64,000 nucleotides of DNA, from contig CADAOZ010000013.1 in the NCBI GenBank assembly GCA_902789735.1, positions 1 to 64,000 of the forward strand, written 5' to 3'. How positions within the stretch are numbered: position 1 is the stretch's first letter; every line of letters starts with the position of its first letter. Of this stretch, positions 24,896 through 33,654 are shown piece after piece. A program made the position numbers and the translations under genes. The notes under the pieces were generated by a model, which ran no database searches, was not told the DNA's origin, and worked only from the letters and a program-made list of their open reading frames with translations. This DNA comes from an uncultured Lachnospiraceae bacterium. Lineage in GTDB: Bacteria > Bacillota > Clostridia > Lachnospirales > Lachnospiraceae.

Positions 24896-25906
24896 ATGAA
24901 GATTAATATGGAGCATGTGAAAAAGAACAGCCGCAGATGGGCGCTTTACGGGGCCCGGCTGGGACTGGCCAGCGCACTGGCCATTTTCGCGGCCCATCAT
25001 CTGGGACTGCAGTTCGAGACCCAGGCCGGTGTCATCTGTATTTTTTCCATGCTGACGACCTCCAAGGACACGCTGAAGCTTTCCCTGTCGCGTCTGATCA
25101 GCTTTGTGATCACCGCGGTCGCGGCTTACTTTTTGTTCCAGTATGTCAATGAATTTGTGGCGTACGGTATTTTTATTTTCATTACCATCTATTTCAGTGA
25201 AATGATGGGCTGGGGAGCTGCTCTCTCTGCCAATGTTGTCGCCGGCACACATTTTCTGTCCGTCGCCGAATTTACGCCCCATGTCATTCTCAATGAGTTC
25301 TTTATAGTATTGACCGGCATGTTCTTTGCTCTGATCTTCAATCTGTTCCGGGATACCAACACACAGAAGGATTTCCTGCGAGAAGAAATTCTGGCCATCC
25401 AGTCCAAAATGCAGCTGATCCTGACCGGCATAGCCGATTATATAGAATCCGGTACCGAAAGCCAAAAAATCTGGGAGGACCTGGAGCAGGTCCACAAAAG
25501 GCTGGACAGCTGTATCCATACGGCGCTGGAATATCAGGGCAATCAGTTCGGGGAAGACGCCGAGTATTATTACCGGTATTTTGAAATGCGGGAGCATCAG
25601 TGTCAGATCCTGACGAACCTGCAGAGCGAACTTGAAAAAATCAGGACGACACCGGCGCAGGCGAAAATCATCGTCGATTATATCCGCTATATGAGCAGAT
25701 ATGTAACCGAAATGAATATGCCCGGCCAGCAGCTGACCCAGCTCAATGTCCTGTTCTCCCATATGGAGGAGGAACCTCTTCCGAAGTCACGGGAAGAGTT
25801 CGAGAACCGCGCCATTCTCTACCATGTGCTGATGGACCTGGAGGATTTTCTGATGGTCAAATATAAATACCTGGAGGAAGAAGGAGATGAACTGCCGGAT
25901 TTCTGA
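24896..25906 (+). CDS. aromatic acid exporter family protein
   Basis: A 336-residue protein. Residues 18-150 are the ArAE_1 membrane domain (RLGLASALAIFAAHHLGLQ, ETQAGVICIFSML, SRLISFVITAVAAYFLF, ALSANVVAGTHF); residues 155-336 are a soluble helical domain of the DUF939-C type with coiled-coil character. Such proteins are thought to export small aromatic acids, though few have been tested. It is related to the membrane half of the fusion protein at 10.3 kb but lacks the HAD domain. GGGGGA precedes the ATG. Confidence 0.87.
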   Translation: MKINMEHVKKNSRRWALYGARLGLASALAIFAAHHLGLQFETQAGVICIFSMLTTSKDTLKLSLSRLISFVITAVAAYFLFQYVNEFVAYGIFIFITIYFSEMMGWGAALSANVVAGTHFLSVAEFTPHVILNEFFIVLTGMFFALIFNLFRDTNTQKDFLREEILAIQSKMQLILTGIADYIESGTESQKIWEDLEQVHKRLDSCIHTALEYQGNQFGEDAEYYYRYFEMREHQCQILTNLQSELEKIRTTPAQAKIIVDYIRYMSRYVTEMNMPGQQLTQLNVLFSHMEEEPLPKSREEFENRAILYHVLMDLEDFLMVKYKYLEEEGDELPDF

Positions 25907-26065
25907 AAAGTAAATATTTCTGACCGTAAAACAGCAAAAACAGAAGTTTGATAAGATTTCTTCTCAAATCGGCACAAAAGCATTAAAATAGTATTGTAAT
26001 GATTCTAATCAGCTTAATCCGGCAGCCGGAAGGCTCTGAAAGGATAGCAGAGGAAAGGAGACAAC

Positions 26066-26530
26066 ATGAGCAGAATCAGGTTGAACAGACCGGAGTATGG
26101 TCTGGCACATCTTACAGCGGAGACAGAAGAGAACAAAAACATCAGTATCCCGCTTATTTACAAACAGGATATTACAGGTACATTTCTGCCCGCTTTCCTG
26201 GATTATAAAAAAGCAAAACCCGGCAAAGGCCAGATCCTTCTGTCCATTTATGAGGAGGACGGTCTGGGATGGCTGATCGCCGTTGACAAGGACATCGTCT
26301 ATTTCATCAATAAGGATACAAAAGAGGTATATACCGTCGCCAGAGGCGGCAGCTATTTTATCCGCAAATGCATGAACAGCTTCCTGGAATATCCGGATGA
26401 GTGGGCAAAATTCGACGTGGAAGATACGCCCGGCATCTATGACTATCCTACAGCTGTCCAGGAGCGGACCGCTTATATCGTGGCCATGTCGGATGAGCTG
26501 TCCATGTATATGCTGCGCAGCAAAGGCTGA
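26066..26530 (+). CDS. conserved-looking hypothetical protein
   Basis: A 154-residue soluble protein that I do not recognise. It is predicted to be mostly beta-strands, with KGQILLSIYEEDGLGWLIAVDKDIVYFINK suggesting a small barrel, followed by a short helical end. There is no signal peptide or membrane segment. AAAGGAG precedes the ATG. It sits alone, after the exporter gene and before a terminator, upstream of a sugar ABC operon. Confidence 0.7.
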   Translation: MSRIRLNRPEYGLAHLTAETEENKNISIPLIYKQDITGTFLPAFLDYKKAKPGKGQILLSIYEEDGLGWLIAVDKDIVYFINKDTKEVYTVARGGSYFIRKCMNSFLEYPDEWAKFDVEDTPGIYDYPTAVQERTAYIVAMSDELSMYMLRSKG

Positions 26531-26596
26531 GCACAGACAGGCAGACCGATCAAAAGAGAATAGTGAACATACAGCCGCAGCAGGCGCGGACACAGG

Positions 26597-26630
26597 GACC
26601 GGGATTCATAACAGAAATCCCGGTCTTTTT
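26597..26630 (+). terminator. rho-independent terminator after the hypothetical gene
   Basis: GACCGGGAT pairs with ATCCCGGTC around an 11-nt loop, followed by TTTTT. Confidence 0.9.
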
Positions 26631-26712
26631 ATATAATATATGTATACCTTTGTAAAATATTAACAGGAAAACTCTTTAATTTCATGCCTCTTTCGTGAAT
26701 CTTACCTGATTT

Positions 26713-26721
26713 ATGCTATAA
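26713..26721 (+). promoter_or_regulatory. extended -10 promoter of the sugar ABC operon
   Basis: TGCTATAAT is an extended -10 element about 87 bases before the ATPase start. No clear -35 box or catabolite-repression site was found. Confidence 0.5.
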
Positions 26722-26807
26722 TAGCATGGGGACGCGCTAATGCTGTAAAGCGACATCTGTCCTGCGGACCCCTCGGTAAACCTTTACGAAAGGAATGGGA
26801 AGGAAGT

Positions 26808-27902
26808 ATGAAAGTTGTATTGCAGAATCTTACAAAGAAGTTCCCGGGCAGAGGCAAGAATAAGACGGACGAGGTCATTGCCGTCAATGATTTCACCTTC
26901 GAGATCCCGGACGGCAAACTGATCGGCCTGCTGGGTCCTTCGGGCTGCGGCAAATCCACCTGCCTGAATCTGATCTGCGGCCTGCTGCGGCCCACCAGCG
27001 GTAAGATTTATTTCGGCGAGGACGATGTCACCGATCTGCCCCCGGAGAGCAGAGGGGTCGGTATGGTCTTTCAGAACTACGCCCTTTATCCGCACCTGAC
27101 AGTAAAGCAGAATATCATGTTCCCTCTTGAAAATCTTAAAGGGGATAAGAAGATGACCAAACAGGCCATGGAAGCCAAGGCGTTGGAGGCTGCCAAACTG
27201 GTCCAGATCGATATGCTCATGGACAGAAAGCCGGGAGAACTGTCCGGCGGTCAGCAGCAGCGTGTGGCTATTGCCAGGGCTTTGGTCAAGACGCCCCGGG
27301 TCCTGCTTCTGGATGAACCGCTGTCCAACCTGGATGCCCGCCTGCGTCTGCAGACCCGTGAAGAGATCCGCAGGATCCAGACAGAAACGGGCGTCACGAC
27401 CATCTTTGTAACCCATGACCAGGAAGAAGCCATGAGTATTTCCGACCTGATCTTTGTCATGAAGCTGGGGGTTCTGCAGCAGATCGGAATGCCTCAGGAT
27501 GTCTATGACGATCCGGTCAACCTGTTCGTAGCCAAATTCCTGGGTACGCCTCCCATCAATGTATTTGCCGGACGTGTCAAAGGACAAAAGCTCTATATTG
27601 ACGACCTTCCTCTGATAGATGTCCCCGGCGTAAAGGACCAGGAAGTCTGGGCCGGCATCCGTCCGGAAGGATTCATCCTGGACGAGCAGGGACCTCTTGT
27701 ATGCAGATTCGGGGCTGTTGAAGTCATGGGACGCGATATCAGCGTGGTATCCTATCATGACGCCTGCCAGAGTCCCACCGTCCGTTCCATCATAGACGCG
27801 GACAATCATGTGCTGCCGCTGGAAGGCAAAGTCCGCTTCTCGGTCAAACCCCATAAAGTCCACATTTTCAATAAGGAAACCGAAGAGAGGATCCGTTTCT
27901 GA
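26808..27902 (+). CDS. sugar ABC transporter ATP-binding protein, MsmK/MalK/UgpC type
   Basis: A 364-residue importer ATPase with Walker A GPSGCGKSTC, Q-loop VFQNYALYPHLTV, signature LSGGQQQRVAIARAL, Walker B VLLLDEPLSNLDARLR and H-loop FVTHDQEEA. Residues 240-364 form the C-terminal OB/TOBE regulatory domain of the carbohydrate-uptake (CUT1) class. It powers the two permeases encoded next. In Firmicutes such ATPases can serve several sugar transporters. A ribosome site (GGAAGGA) precedes the ATG. First gene of a four-gene operon. Confidence 0.96.
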   Translation: MKVVLQNLTKKFPGRGKNKTDEVIAVNDFTFEIPDGKLIGLLGPSGCGKSTCLNLICGLLRPTSGKIYFGEDDVTDLPPESRGVGMVFQNYALYPHLTVKQNIMFPLENLKGDKKMTKQAMEAKALEAAKLVQIDMLMDRKPGELSGGQQQRVAIARALVKTPRVLLLDEPLSNLDARLRLQTREEIRRIQTETGVTTIFVTHDQEEAMSISDLIFVMKLGVLQQIGMPQDVYDDPVNLFVAKFLGTPPINVFAGRVKGQKLYIDDLPLIDVPGVKDQEVWAGIRPEGFILDEQGPLVCRFGAVEVMGRDISVVSYHDACQSPTVRSIIDADNHVLPLEGKVRFSVKPHKVHIFNKETEERIRF

Positions 27903-27926
27903 TCCGGCCTGAAAGGATGGTAAACA

Positions 27927-28817
27927 ATGGATTATAAGAATAATAAAGCCTGGTTATACCTCCTGCCGGCGATCATCTTCCTCGGCTGCTTCATGGTATA
28001 CCCTCTGATCGATGTTTTCGTCTACTCCTTTGAGGAGGGATACAATTCCGCTTCCCAGACTTCCTTCGGCCTGGGCGGCTACAACTATTCCTATGTACTG
28101 CATGACCCCTATTTCATGCAGGCGGTCAAGAATACCTTCCTGCTGGTCGTCATCACAGTGCCCCTGTCCACAGGACTGGCTCTGCTGATCTCCGTAGGAC
28201 TAAGTTCTATTGATAAACTCAAGAACCTGTTCCAGACCATTTATTTCCTGCCCTATGTCACCAACACCCTGGCAGTCGGTCTGGTCTTCATGATTCTGTT
28301 CAAAAAGACCCCTTATTCTGACGGCCTGATGAACGCCCTGATCAAGTTCTTCGGCGGAACGGCGGTGGATTTTATTGACGGTCCCTACTGGGCCAAGATG
28401 CTGGTCCTGTGCCTGTACACCATATGGATCGTCATGCCATTTAAGATTCTGCTCCTGACCAGTGCCCTGGCTTCGGTCCGGGAGGATTATTACAACGCGG
28501 CCAAAGTGGATGGGACCTCCCGCTGGAGGACCTTCTATAAGATCACCCTTCCCATGATCTCCCCGACGATCTTTTATCTGGTCATCACCGGTTTCATCGG
28601 GGCCTTCAAGGTCTACAGCGACGCGGTCGCCCTGTTCGGCACCAATCTGAACGCTTCCGAAATGAATACCATCGTCGGCTATATTTACGATATGCTCTAC
28701 GGTGACAGCGGCGGATATCCGTCCTATGCCTCCGCGGCAGCCATCATTCTCTTTGTGATCGTCCTGACCATTACCTGCATCAACATGCTGGTCAGCGAGA
28801 AGCATGTGCATTATTAA
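27927..28817 (+). CDS. sugar ABC transporter permease (CUT1, first)
   Basis: A 296-residue permease with six membrane segments. The EAA loop that contacts the ATPase is YYNAAKVDGTSRWRTFYKITLPM, matching the CUT1 MalF/MsmF class. It begins 24 bases after the ATPase gene and is followed by the second permease. The sugar cannot be predicted from it. The ribosome site is AAAGGATGG. Confidence 0.95.
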   Translation: MDYKNNKAWLYLLPAIIFLGCFMVYPLIDVFVYSFEEGYNSASQTSFGLGGYNYSYVLHDPYFMQAVKNTFLLVVITVPLSTGLALLISVGLSSIDKLKNLFQTIYFLPYVTNTLAVGLVFMILFKKTPYSDGLMNALIKFFGGTAVDFIDGPYWAKMLVLCLYTIWIVMPFKILLLTSALASVREDYYNAAKVDGTSRWRTFYKITLPMISPTIFYLVITGFIGAFKVYSDAVALFGTNLNASEMNTIVGYIYDMLYGDSGGYPSYASAAAIILFVIVLTITCINMLVSEKHVHY

Positions 28818-28828
28818 GGAGGTACGTG

Positions 28829-29704
28829 ATGGATAAGAATGTCGATTATGATAAGATCAGATCCAGCGCGGCAGCCCGCCGGCGTACGATCCGGATCATC
28901 ACCTATATCCTGCTGGCTTTCTGGGCTGTGATCGTCCTTTTCCCTTTCTACTGGATGGTCCTGACCTCTGTGAAGAGCTACAGCGCCTACAGTTCGGAGT
29001 ATGTTCCCAAACTGTATACCCTGAATCCGACTTTCCAGAATTATGTGGACGCGTTCACGGCTGTCAACCTGAGCCGGTATTTCCTTAATACCCTGATTTT
29101 TACAGTCATTACAACAGCCGCCATGATCCTGGTCATCACCCTGTCAGCCTACGCTTTCGCCCGTATGGAATTCAGGGGCAAGGATACCCTGTTCACCTTT
29201 TTCCTGGCTCTGATGATGATTCCCAATGAACTGGTCATCATCACCAACTTTACCACGATCACCAACCTGGGCCTGCGCAATACCTTTACCGGTCTGATCC
29301 TGCCCTCCATTACGTCGGTCTTCTATATTTATCTGCTGCGGGAGAATTTCCTGCAGGTACCGGATGAACTCTATTACGCGGCCAAAGTGGACGGGACCTC
29401 GGACCTCAAGTATCTCTGGAAGGTCATGCTGCCGATCTGCAAGCCCACTATTATCACGATCATCATCCTCAAGGTCATCGAGTGCTGGAATTCCTATGTA
29501 TGGCCCCGTCTGATCACGGATGACGCCAACTATTTCCTGGTATCCAACGGTATCCAGGAGATCCGCGAGAACGGCTTCGGCCGGGAAAACATCCCTGCCA
29601 TGATGGCCGCTGTCGTGGCGATCTCGATCCCGCTGATCGTCCTCTTCCTGATCTTCCGCAAGAAGATCATGGCCGGCGTTTCGAGAGGAGGTATTAAGGG
29701 ATGA
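28829..29704 (+). CDS. sugar ABC transporter permease (CUT1, second)
   Basis: A 291-residue MalG/MsmG-type permease. After a charged N-terminus it has six membrane segments and the EAA loop LYYAAKVDGTSDLKYLWKVMLP. It pairs with the previous permease to form the channel. AAGGAGG is seven bases from the ATG at 28829, better than the GTG at 28826. Its stop overlaps the start of the binding-protein gene by four bases (ATGA), so translation is coupled. Confidence 0.95.
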   Translation: MDKNVDYDKIRSSAAARRRTIRIITYILLAFWAVIVLFPFYWMVLTSVKSYSAYSSEYVPKLYTLNPTFQNYVDAFTAVNLSRYFLNTLIFTVITTAAMILVITLSAYAFARMEFRGKDTLFTFFLALMMIPNELVIITNFTTITNLGLRNTFTGLILPSITSVFYIYLLRENFLQVPDELYYAAKVDGTSDLKYLWKVMLPICKPTIITIIILKVIECWNSYVWPRLITDDANYFLVSNGIQEIRENGFGRENIPAMMAAVVAISIPLIVLFLIFRKKIMAGVSRGGIKG

Positions 29705-31335
29705 AAAATAAAAAAGTACGCGCGGGGCTCCCGTGCAGGCTCCTGCCTGTCATTGTCCTGCTGCTGGCGCTGACCTGCGGGCTGCTGACCGGCTGCCATG
29801 GCTCCTCCGGTATGGCGGAATTCCAGGTACCGGAATCCTTTGATACTGCCCGGCAGTTCGAGCTCACCTTCTGGGCCAAGAACGATACCAACAAGACCCA
29901 GACCGCCATATATGAAAAGGCCATCTCGGACTTCCAGGCGATCTATCCCAACATCAAAGTCAATATGCGCCTGTATACGGATTACGGCAAGATCTACAAT
30001 GATGTCATCACCAACATCGCCACCAACACGACGCCCAATGTCTGTATTACCTATCCGGACCATATCGCAACTTACCTGACCGGCAATAACATCGTGGTCC
30101 CTCTGGATGACCTGATGCAGGATCCGTCCTTTGGATTCGGCGGCAGTGAACTGGCTTATGATGGTCCCGACAGCGGGGAAGTCATTCCGGAATTCCTGGA
30201 AGAGGGCCGGATCGGAGAGAAGATCTATGACCTCCCCTATATGCGGTCTACGGAAGCTGTCTATATCAATAAGACCTTTGTCGAAAAGCTGGGCTATGAA
30301 GTACCGGATACTCTGACCTGGGATTTTATCTGGGAAGTATCAGAGGCAGCCGCAGCCAAAGATGACAGCGGCAAATACGCGGTCAACGGTCAGAATGTCA
30401 TGATTCCCTTCATCTATAAATCCACGGATAATATGCTGATCCAGATGCTGAAGCAGAAAGGAGCCGGCTATTCGACAGATGAGGGCGCGATCGAGATCTT
30501 CAATGATACGACCGATGAGATCCTTTATACCGTCGCGGACCATGTGAAGACAGGCGCTTTCTCGACGTTCAAGATCTCCAGCTATCCCGCCAACTTTATG
30601 AATGCCGGTCAGTGTGTATTCGCCATTGATTCTACAGCCGGATCTACCTGGATGGGTACAGACGCGCCTCTGTCCGACATCTCGAAAGACAAACTGGTCC
30701 AGTTCGAGACCGCGGTACGGCCGGTGCCCCAGTTTGACCCGGACCATCCCCAGATGATCTCCCAGGGACCTTCCGTCTGCATCTTCAACAAGCAGGATCC
30801 CCAGGAAGTCCTGGCCTCCTGGCTCTTCGCCCAGTACCTGCTGACCAACGAAGTCCAGATCGCCTACGCGGAGACAGAAGGATATGTACCGGTCACTTCC
30901 AAAGCCCAGACCTCGGAGGAATATCTGGATTATCTGGGCCGGGGCGGCGAAGATAACGCCCTGCATTATCAGGTCAAGATCGACGCCACGCAGATGCTGA
31001 TCGACAATATTTCCAACACCTTCACCACGCCCGTATTCAACGGCTCCGCATCCCTGCGTGACGCTGCCGGCCAGCTGATCGAAAGTGTGGCCAAGTCCGT
31101 CCGCAGGAAAGAGACCATTGATGACGCTTATTTGAAGAAACTGTATGCCAACACCATATCCCTGTACCGTCTGGACCAGCTGGGCAGCGGGGACGCCATC
31201 GGCGGCGGCAAACAGGAACTTGGCGAGCTGCCTGCCACTTCCAAGGCGCTTTTGGGTATTCTTGCATTGACATGGCTGCTGATCGCGGTCTATTTCATCC
31301 GGGACAGGATGATCAACAAACAGAAAAATGGATGA
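29701..31335 (+). CDS. extracellular sugar-binding lipoprotein with C-terminal membrane anchor
   Basis: A 544-residue family-1 solute-binding protein. Residues 1-32 are a lipoprotein signal (lipobox LLTGC). The mature part has the binding-protein fold: LTFWAKNDTNKTQTAIYEKA, then YPNIKVNMRLYTDYGK, VCITYPDHIATYL, and the hinge region with IYDLPYMRSTEAVYINK. The last 28 residues are unusual: a hydrophobic helix (ALLGILALTWLLIAVYFI) followed by basic residues, which would anchor the C-terminus as well. Binding proteins normally lack this. It ends the four-gene uptake operon. Confidence 0.93.
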   Translation: MKNKKVRAGLPCRLLPVIVLLLALTCGLLTGCHGSSGMAEFQVPESFDTARQFELTFWAKNDTNKTQTAIYEKAISDFQAIYPNIKVNMRLYTDYGKIYNDVITNIATNTTPNVCITYPDHIATYLTGNNIVVPLDDLMQDPSFGFGGSELAYDGPDSGEVIPEFLEEGRIGEKIYDLPYMRSTEAVYINKTFVEKLGYEVPDTLTWDFIWEVSEAAAAKDDSGKYAVNGQNVMIPFIYKSTDNMLIQMLKQKGAGYSTDEGAIEIFNDTTDEILYTVADHVKTGAFSTFKISSYPANFMNAGQCVFAIDSTAGSTWMGTDAPLSDISKDKLVQFETAVRPVPQFDPDHPQMISQGPSVCIFNKQDPQEVLASWLFAQYLLTNEVQIAYAETEGYVPVTSKAQTSEEYLDYLGRGGEDNALHYQVKIDATQMLIDNISNTFTTPVFNGSASLRDAAGQLIESVAKSVRRKETIDDAYLKKLYANTISLYRLDQLGSGDAIGGGKQELGELPATSKALLGILALTWLLIAVYFIRDRMINKQKNG

Positions 31336-31370
31336 ATCAAAGGCCGGTAGTGTTTTTGATTTATATCATT

Positions 31371-31426
31371 TATAATGAAAAGGGTCCGGCAAAGGCCCTG
31401 TACACAAACAGGCGGCCAGAGCCGCC
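31371..31426 (+). promoter_or_regulatory. -10 box and leader hairpin before a lipoprotein gene
   Basis: TATAAT lies at 31371-31376. In the leader, GGCGGC (31411-31416) pairs with GCCGCC (31421-31426) just before the GGAAGGAG ribosome site, so the hairpin could modulate mRNA stability or translation. Confidence 0.45.
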
Positions 31427-31441
31427 GGAAGGAGAAAGATT

Positions 31442-32236
31442 ATGAAAAAGAAACTCGCACTGTTGGTAACCATGGCAATGGTCCTTGGACTGACCGCCTG
31501 CGGCGGTTCCTCCTCGGGCGGCTCCGGTGACGCGGAACCTGCTGTTCCGGAGACAAAAAACGAAGCTGATACAGAAAAAGGGGAAGGCGTCATGACCTAT
31601 GAAGAGTACATGGCTGCCGAACTGGAAACAGAAGTCGTCGTTGAGACCTATATCCAGGCAAAACAGGAATGGCTCCAGGATGAAACCACTGGCCAGGGAA
31701 AAGCCACTTTCTATACGCAGGATGCGGACGGCGCTTATTTCCTCTTTGAAATGCCCTGCACGGAAGAAGAGTATAATCAGCTTCCGGCCGGCACCAAGAT
31801 CAAAGTAACCGGTTATAAGTCGGAATGGTCCGGGGAAACCGAGATCACAGAAGGCAAGTTTGAAATCGAAGATGGTTCCTATATAGCAGATGCCGTGGAT
31901 GTTACGGATAAACTGGGCACCGATGATCTGATCAATTATCAGAACCAGTATGTGACCTTTAAGGGACTGACGGTCGAGCCGGCCGCCGAAGGCAGTGAAG
32001 ACGCCTATATGTATAACTGGGACGGCTCCGGTGATGAAGGTGATGATCTTTATTTCAACGTTTCCCTGAATGGTCAGACTTACAGTTTTACCATAGAATC
32101 CCTCCTGTGCGGTCCTGATACCGATGTTTATAAACAGGTCAAGGAACTGAAAGTCGGTGACGTGGTAGATTTGAACGGTTACCTGTACTGGTACGAAGGC
32201 CCCAACCCCCATATCACAGTTGTGACTGTACAGTAA
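31442..32236 (+). CDS. lipoprotein with OB-like repeats, function unknown
   Basis: A 264-residue predicted lipoprotein: MKKKLALLVTMAMVLGLTAC gives a lipobox, then a glycine/serine-rich linker. The mature part seems to hold two similar beta-barrel units: VVVETYIQAKQEWLQDE with GTKIKVTGYKSEWSGETEI, and YVTFKGLTVEP with VGDVVDLNGYLYWYEGPNPH. This pattern recalls OB-fold nucleic-acid- or sugar-binding lipoproteins of Firmicutes. Function is unknown. The ribosome site is GGAAGGAG. It follows the sugar operon but has its own promoter. Confidence 0.78.
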   Translation: MKKKLALLVTMAMVLGLTACGGSSSGGSGDAEPAVPETKNEADTEKGEGVMTYEEYMAAELETEVVVETYIQAKQEWLQDETTGQGKATFYTQDADGAYFLFEMPCTEEEYNQLPAGTKIKVTGYKSEWSGETEITEGKFEIEDGSYIADAVDVTDKLGTDDLINYQNQYVTFKGLTVEPAAEGSEDAYMYNWDGSGDEGDDLYFNVSLNGQTYSFTIESLLCGPDTDVYKQVKELKVGDVVDLNGYLYWYEGPNPHITVVTVQ

Positions 32237-32393
32237 ACATATTCATGGAATCAATGTGCTCCTGTTTAACAACGGCAGTACATTATTTGGCAGCAGGCAG
32301 TACCGGCCGGGAATCCGGCCGCTGTGAGCAGCTTTGCCGTTCCCGCCGGTAACTGTCAACCGTACATCTGTATTTCATAGAGGGGAGAGATAT

Positions 32394-33377
32394 ATGGATA
32401 TAGAATATTTGCTGTTTCTTCAGAACTGGCGCAACGCGACAAACAATATGCTGACTCCTTTTATGGAGTGGATCTCCTTATTCGCGGTCACTTATCTGAT
32501 CATGATCCCGATCTTCGTATACTGGTGTATGGATAAGAAAAAAGGACTCTATGTCCTTGCCGCTTATGACATGGGAATCGCTCTGAACGCGGTGGTCAAA
32601 CTGACCGCCTGCATCTACCGGCCCTGGATCCGGGACGCCCGCGTCCTGCCCGCCGGCGACGCCATCACGACCGCGACCGGCTATTCCTTCCCCAGCGGAC
32701 ATTCCTCCACATCTTCACTGATCTACGGCGGACTGGCGGTCGTTGGCTGGAATTCCAAAAAGACAAAGATCTTTTCCGTGATCGCGGTGATCTGCATGCT
32801 GATCACAGGATTTTCCAGAAACTATCTGGGCGTCCATACGCCCCAGGATGTCTTTGTGGGCCTGACCCTGGGCTGGATTTCCCTGTTCATTATGCATAAG
32901 ATCTTCTCTTATCTGGCTGAACATCCGGAAAAGGAAGATCTGTTCCTGCTGGCCGGCTTCATCATCGGATGGATCGGTATCCTCTATATTACTTTCAAGA
33001 GTTATCCTCTGACCTATAAGGATGACGGATCCCTGCTGGTCGATCCGCAGAAGATGATGAATGACGGCTATGGCGATATCGGCTGCCTGATTGGTTTCTG
33101 CCCCGCCCGTTATATCGAAAAGAAATGGGTCAGATTCAAAGAGGCCGGATTCAACGGCAAAGGGATCGCTGTTTCTGCGGCCGGCCTGGTGCCTGTATAC
33201 TTCATGATCAAGTTCATGAAAAAGGCCCTGGATGCTGCCCTGGGCTCGCATTTCGGACACCTGACATACAGTGTGCTCTTTATCCTTTATGTTATGGCCC
33301 TGTTCCCGGCCATCATCAAGGCTGTATGCGGAACAAAAGAGGATGACGGGGAGGTCCCTCTGAAGAAAGCCGCCTGA
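32394..33377 (+). CDS. PAP2-family membrane phosphatase
   Basis: A 327-residue protein with about eight membrane segments. It has the three PAP2 signature motifs: KLTACIYRPW (KxxxxxxRP), FPSGHSS (PSGH) and SRNYLGVHTPQD (SRxxxxxHxxxD). PAP2 enzymes release phosphate from lipid phosphates such as undecaprenyl pyrophosphate or phosphatidic acid at the membrane. The ATG at 32394 follows GAGGGGAGAG, 60 bases inside a longer frame. Downstream is a clear terminator. Confidence 0.93.
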   Translation: MDIEYLLFLQNWRNATNNMLTPFMEWISLFAVTYLIMIPIFVYWCMDKKKGLYVLAAYDMGIALNAVVKLTACIYRPWIRDARVLPAGDAITTATGYSFPSGHSSTSSLIYGGLAVVGWNSKKTKIFSVIAVICMLITGFSRNYLGVHTPQDVFVGLTLGWISLFIMHKIFSYLAEHPEKEDLFLLAGFIIGWIGILYITFKSYPLTYKDDGSLLVDPQKMMNDGYGDIGCLIGFCPARYIEKKWVRFKEAGFNGKGIAVSAAGLVPVYFMIKFMKKALDAALGSHFGHLTYSVLFILYVMALFPAIIKAVCGTKEDDGEVPLKKAA

Positions 33378-33421
33378 TGCGCTTCCTGAACAATCCTGCA
33401 ATGAAATTCCTGTAAACACAG

Positions 33422-33455
33422 AAAAGACCGGTTACGCCGGTCTTTTCTTTTGTTT
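33422..33455 (+). terminator. rho-independent terminator after the PAP2 gene
   Basis: AAAAGACCGG pairs with CCGGTCTTTT around a 5-nt loop, followed by CTTTTGTTT. Confidence 0.9.
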
Positions 33456-33654
33456 ATCACTGCTTTCCGCAGCTGGCGATTTGATATCCGGCAGACCTGA
33501 AGATGCTTTAAACGGGGAGAAACACAAATTAAAGATTGCATTTTTGGGCTTAATGCGATACTGTTTAAGATGTTTTGAGAACACTTGATTTCTTTTTAAA
33601 TAATACAGGGGTACTTCCGACAGTTGATATCCCTTGCAATAAAGGAGCTTCGCT

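Noticed and set aside
26735-26760. Catabolite-repression (cre) site before the sugar ABC operon
   Set aside because: TGTAAAGCG looks similar but the spacing and second half do not match the cre consensus.
33456-33654. T-box leader for the serine gene
   Set aside because: No T-box (TGGNACCGCG-like) sequence or second terminator hairpin between the PAP2 terminator and the serA start.
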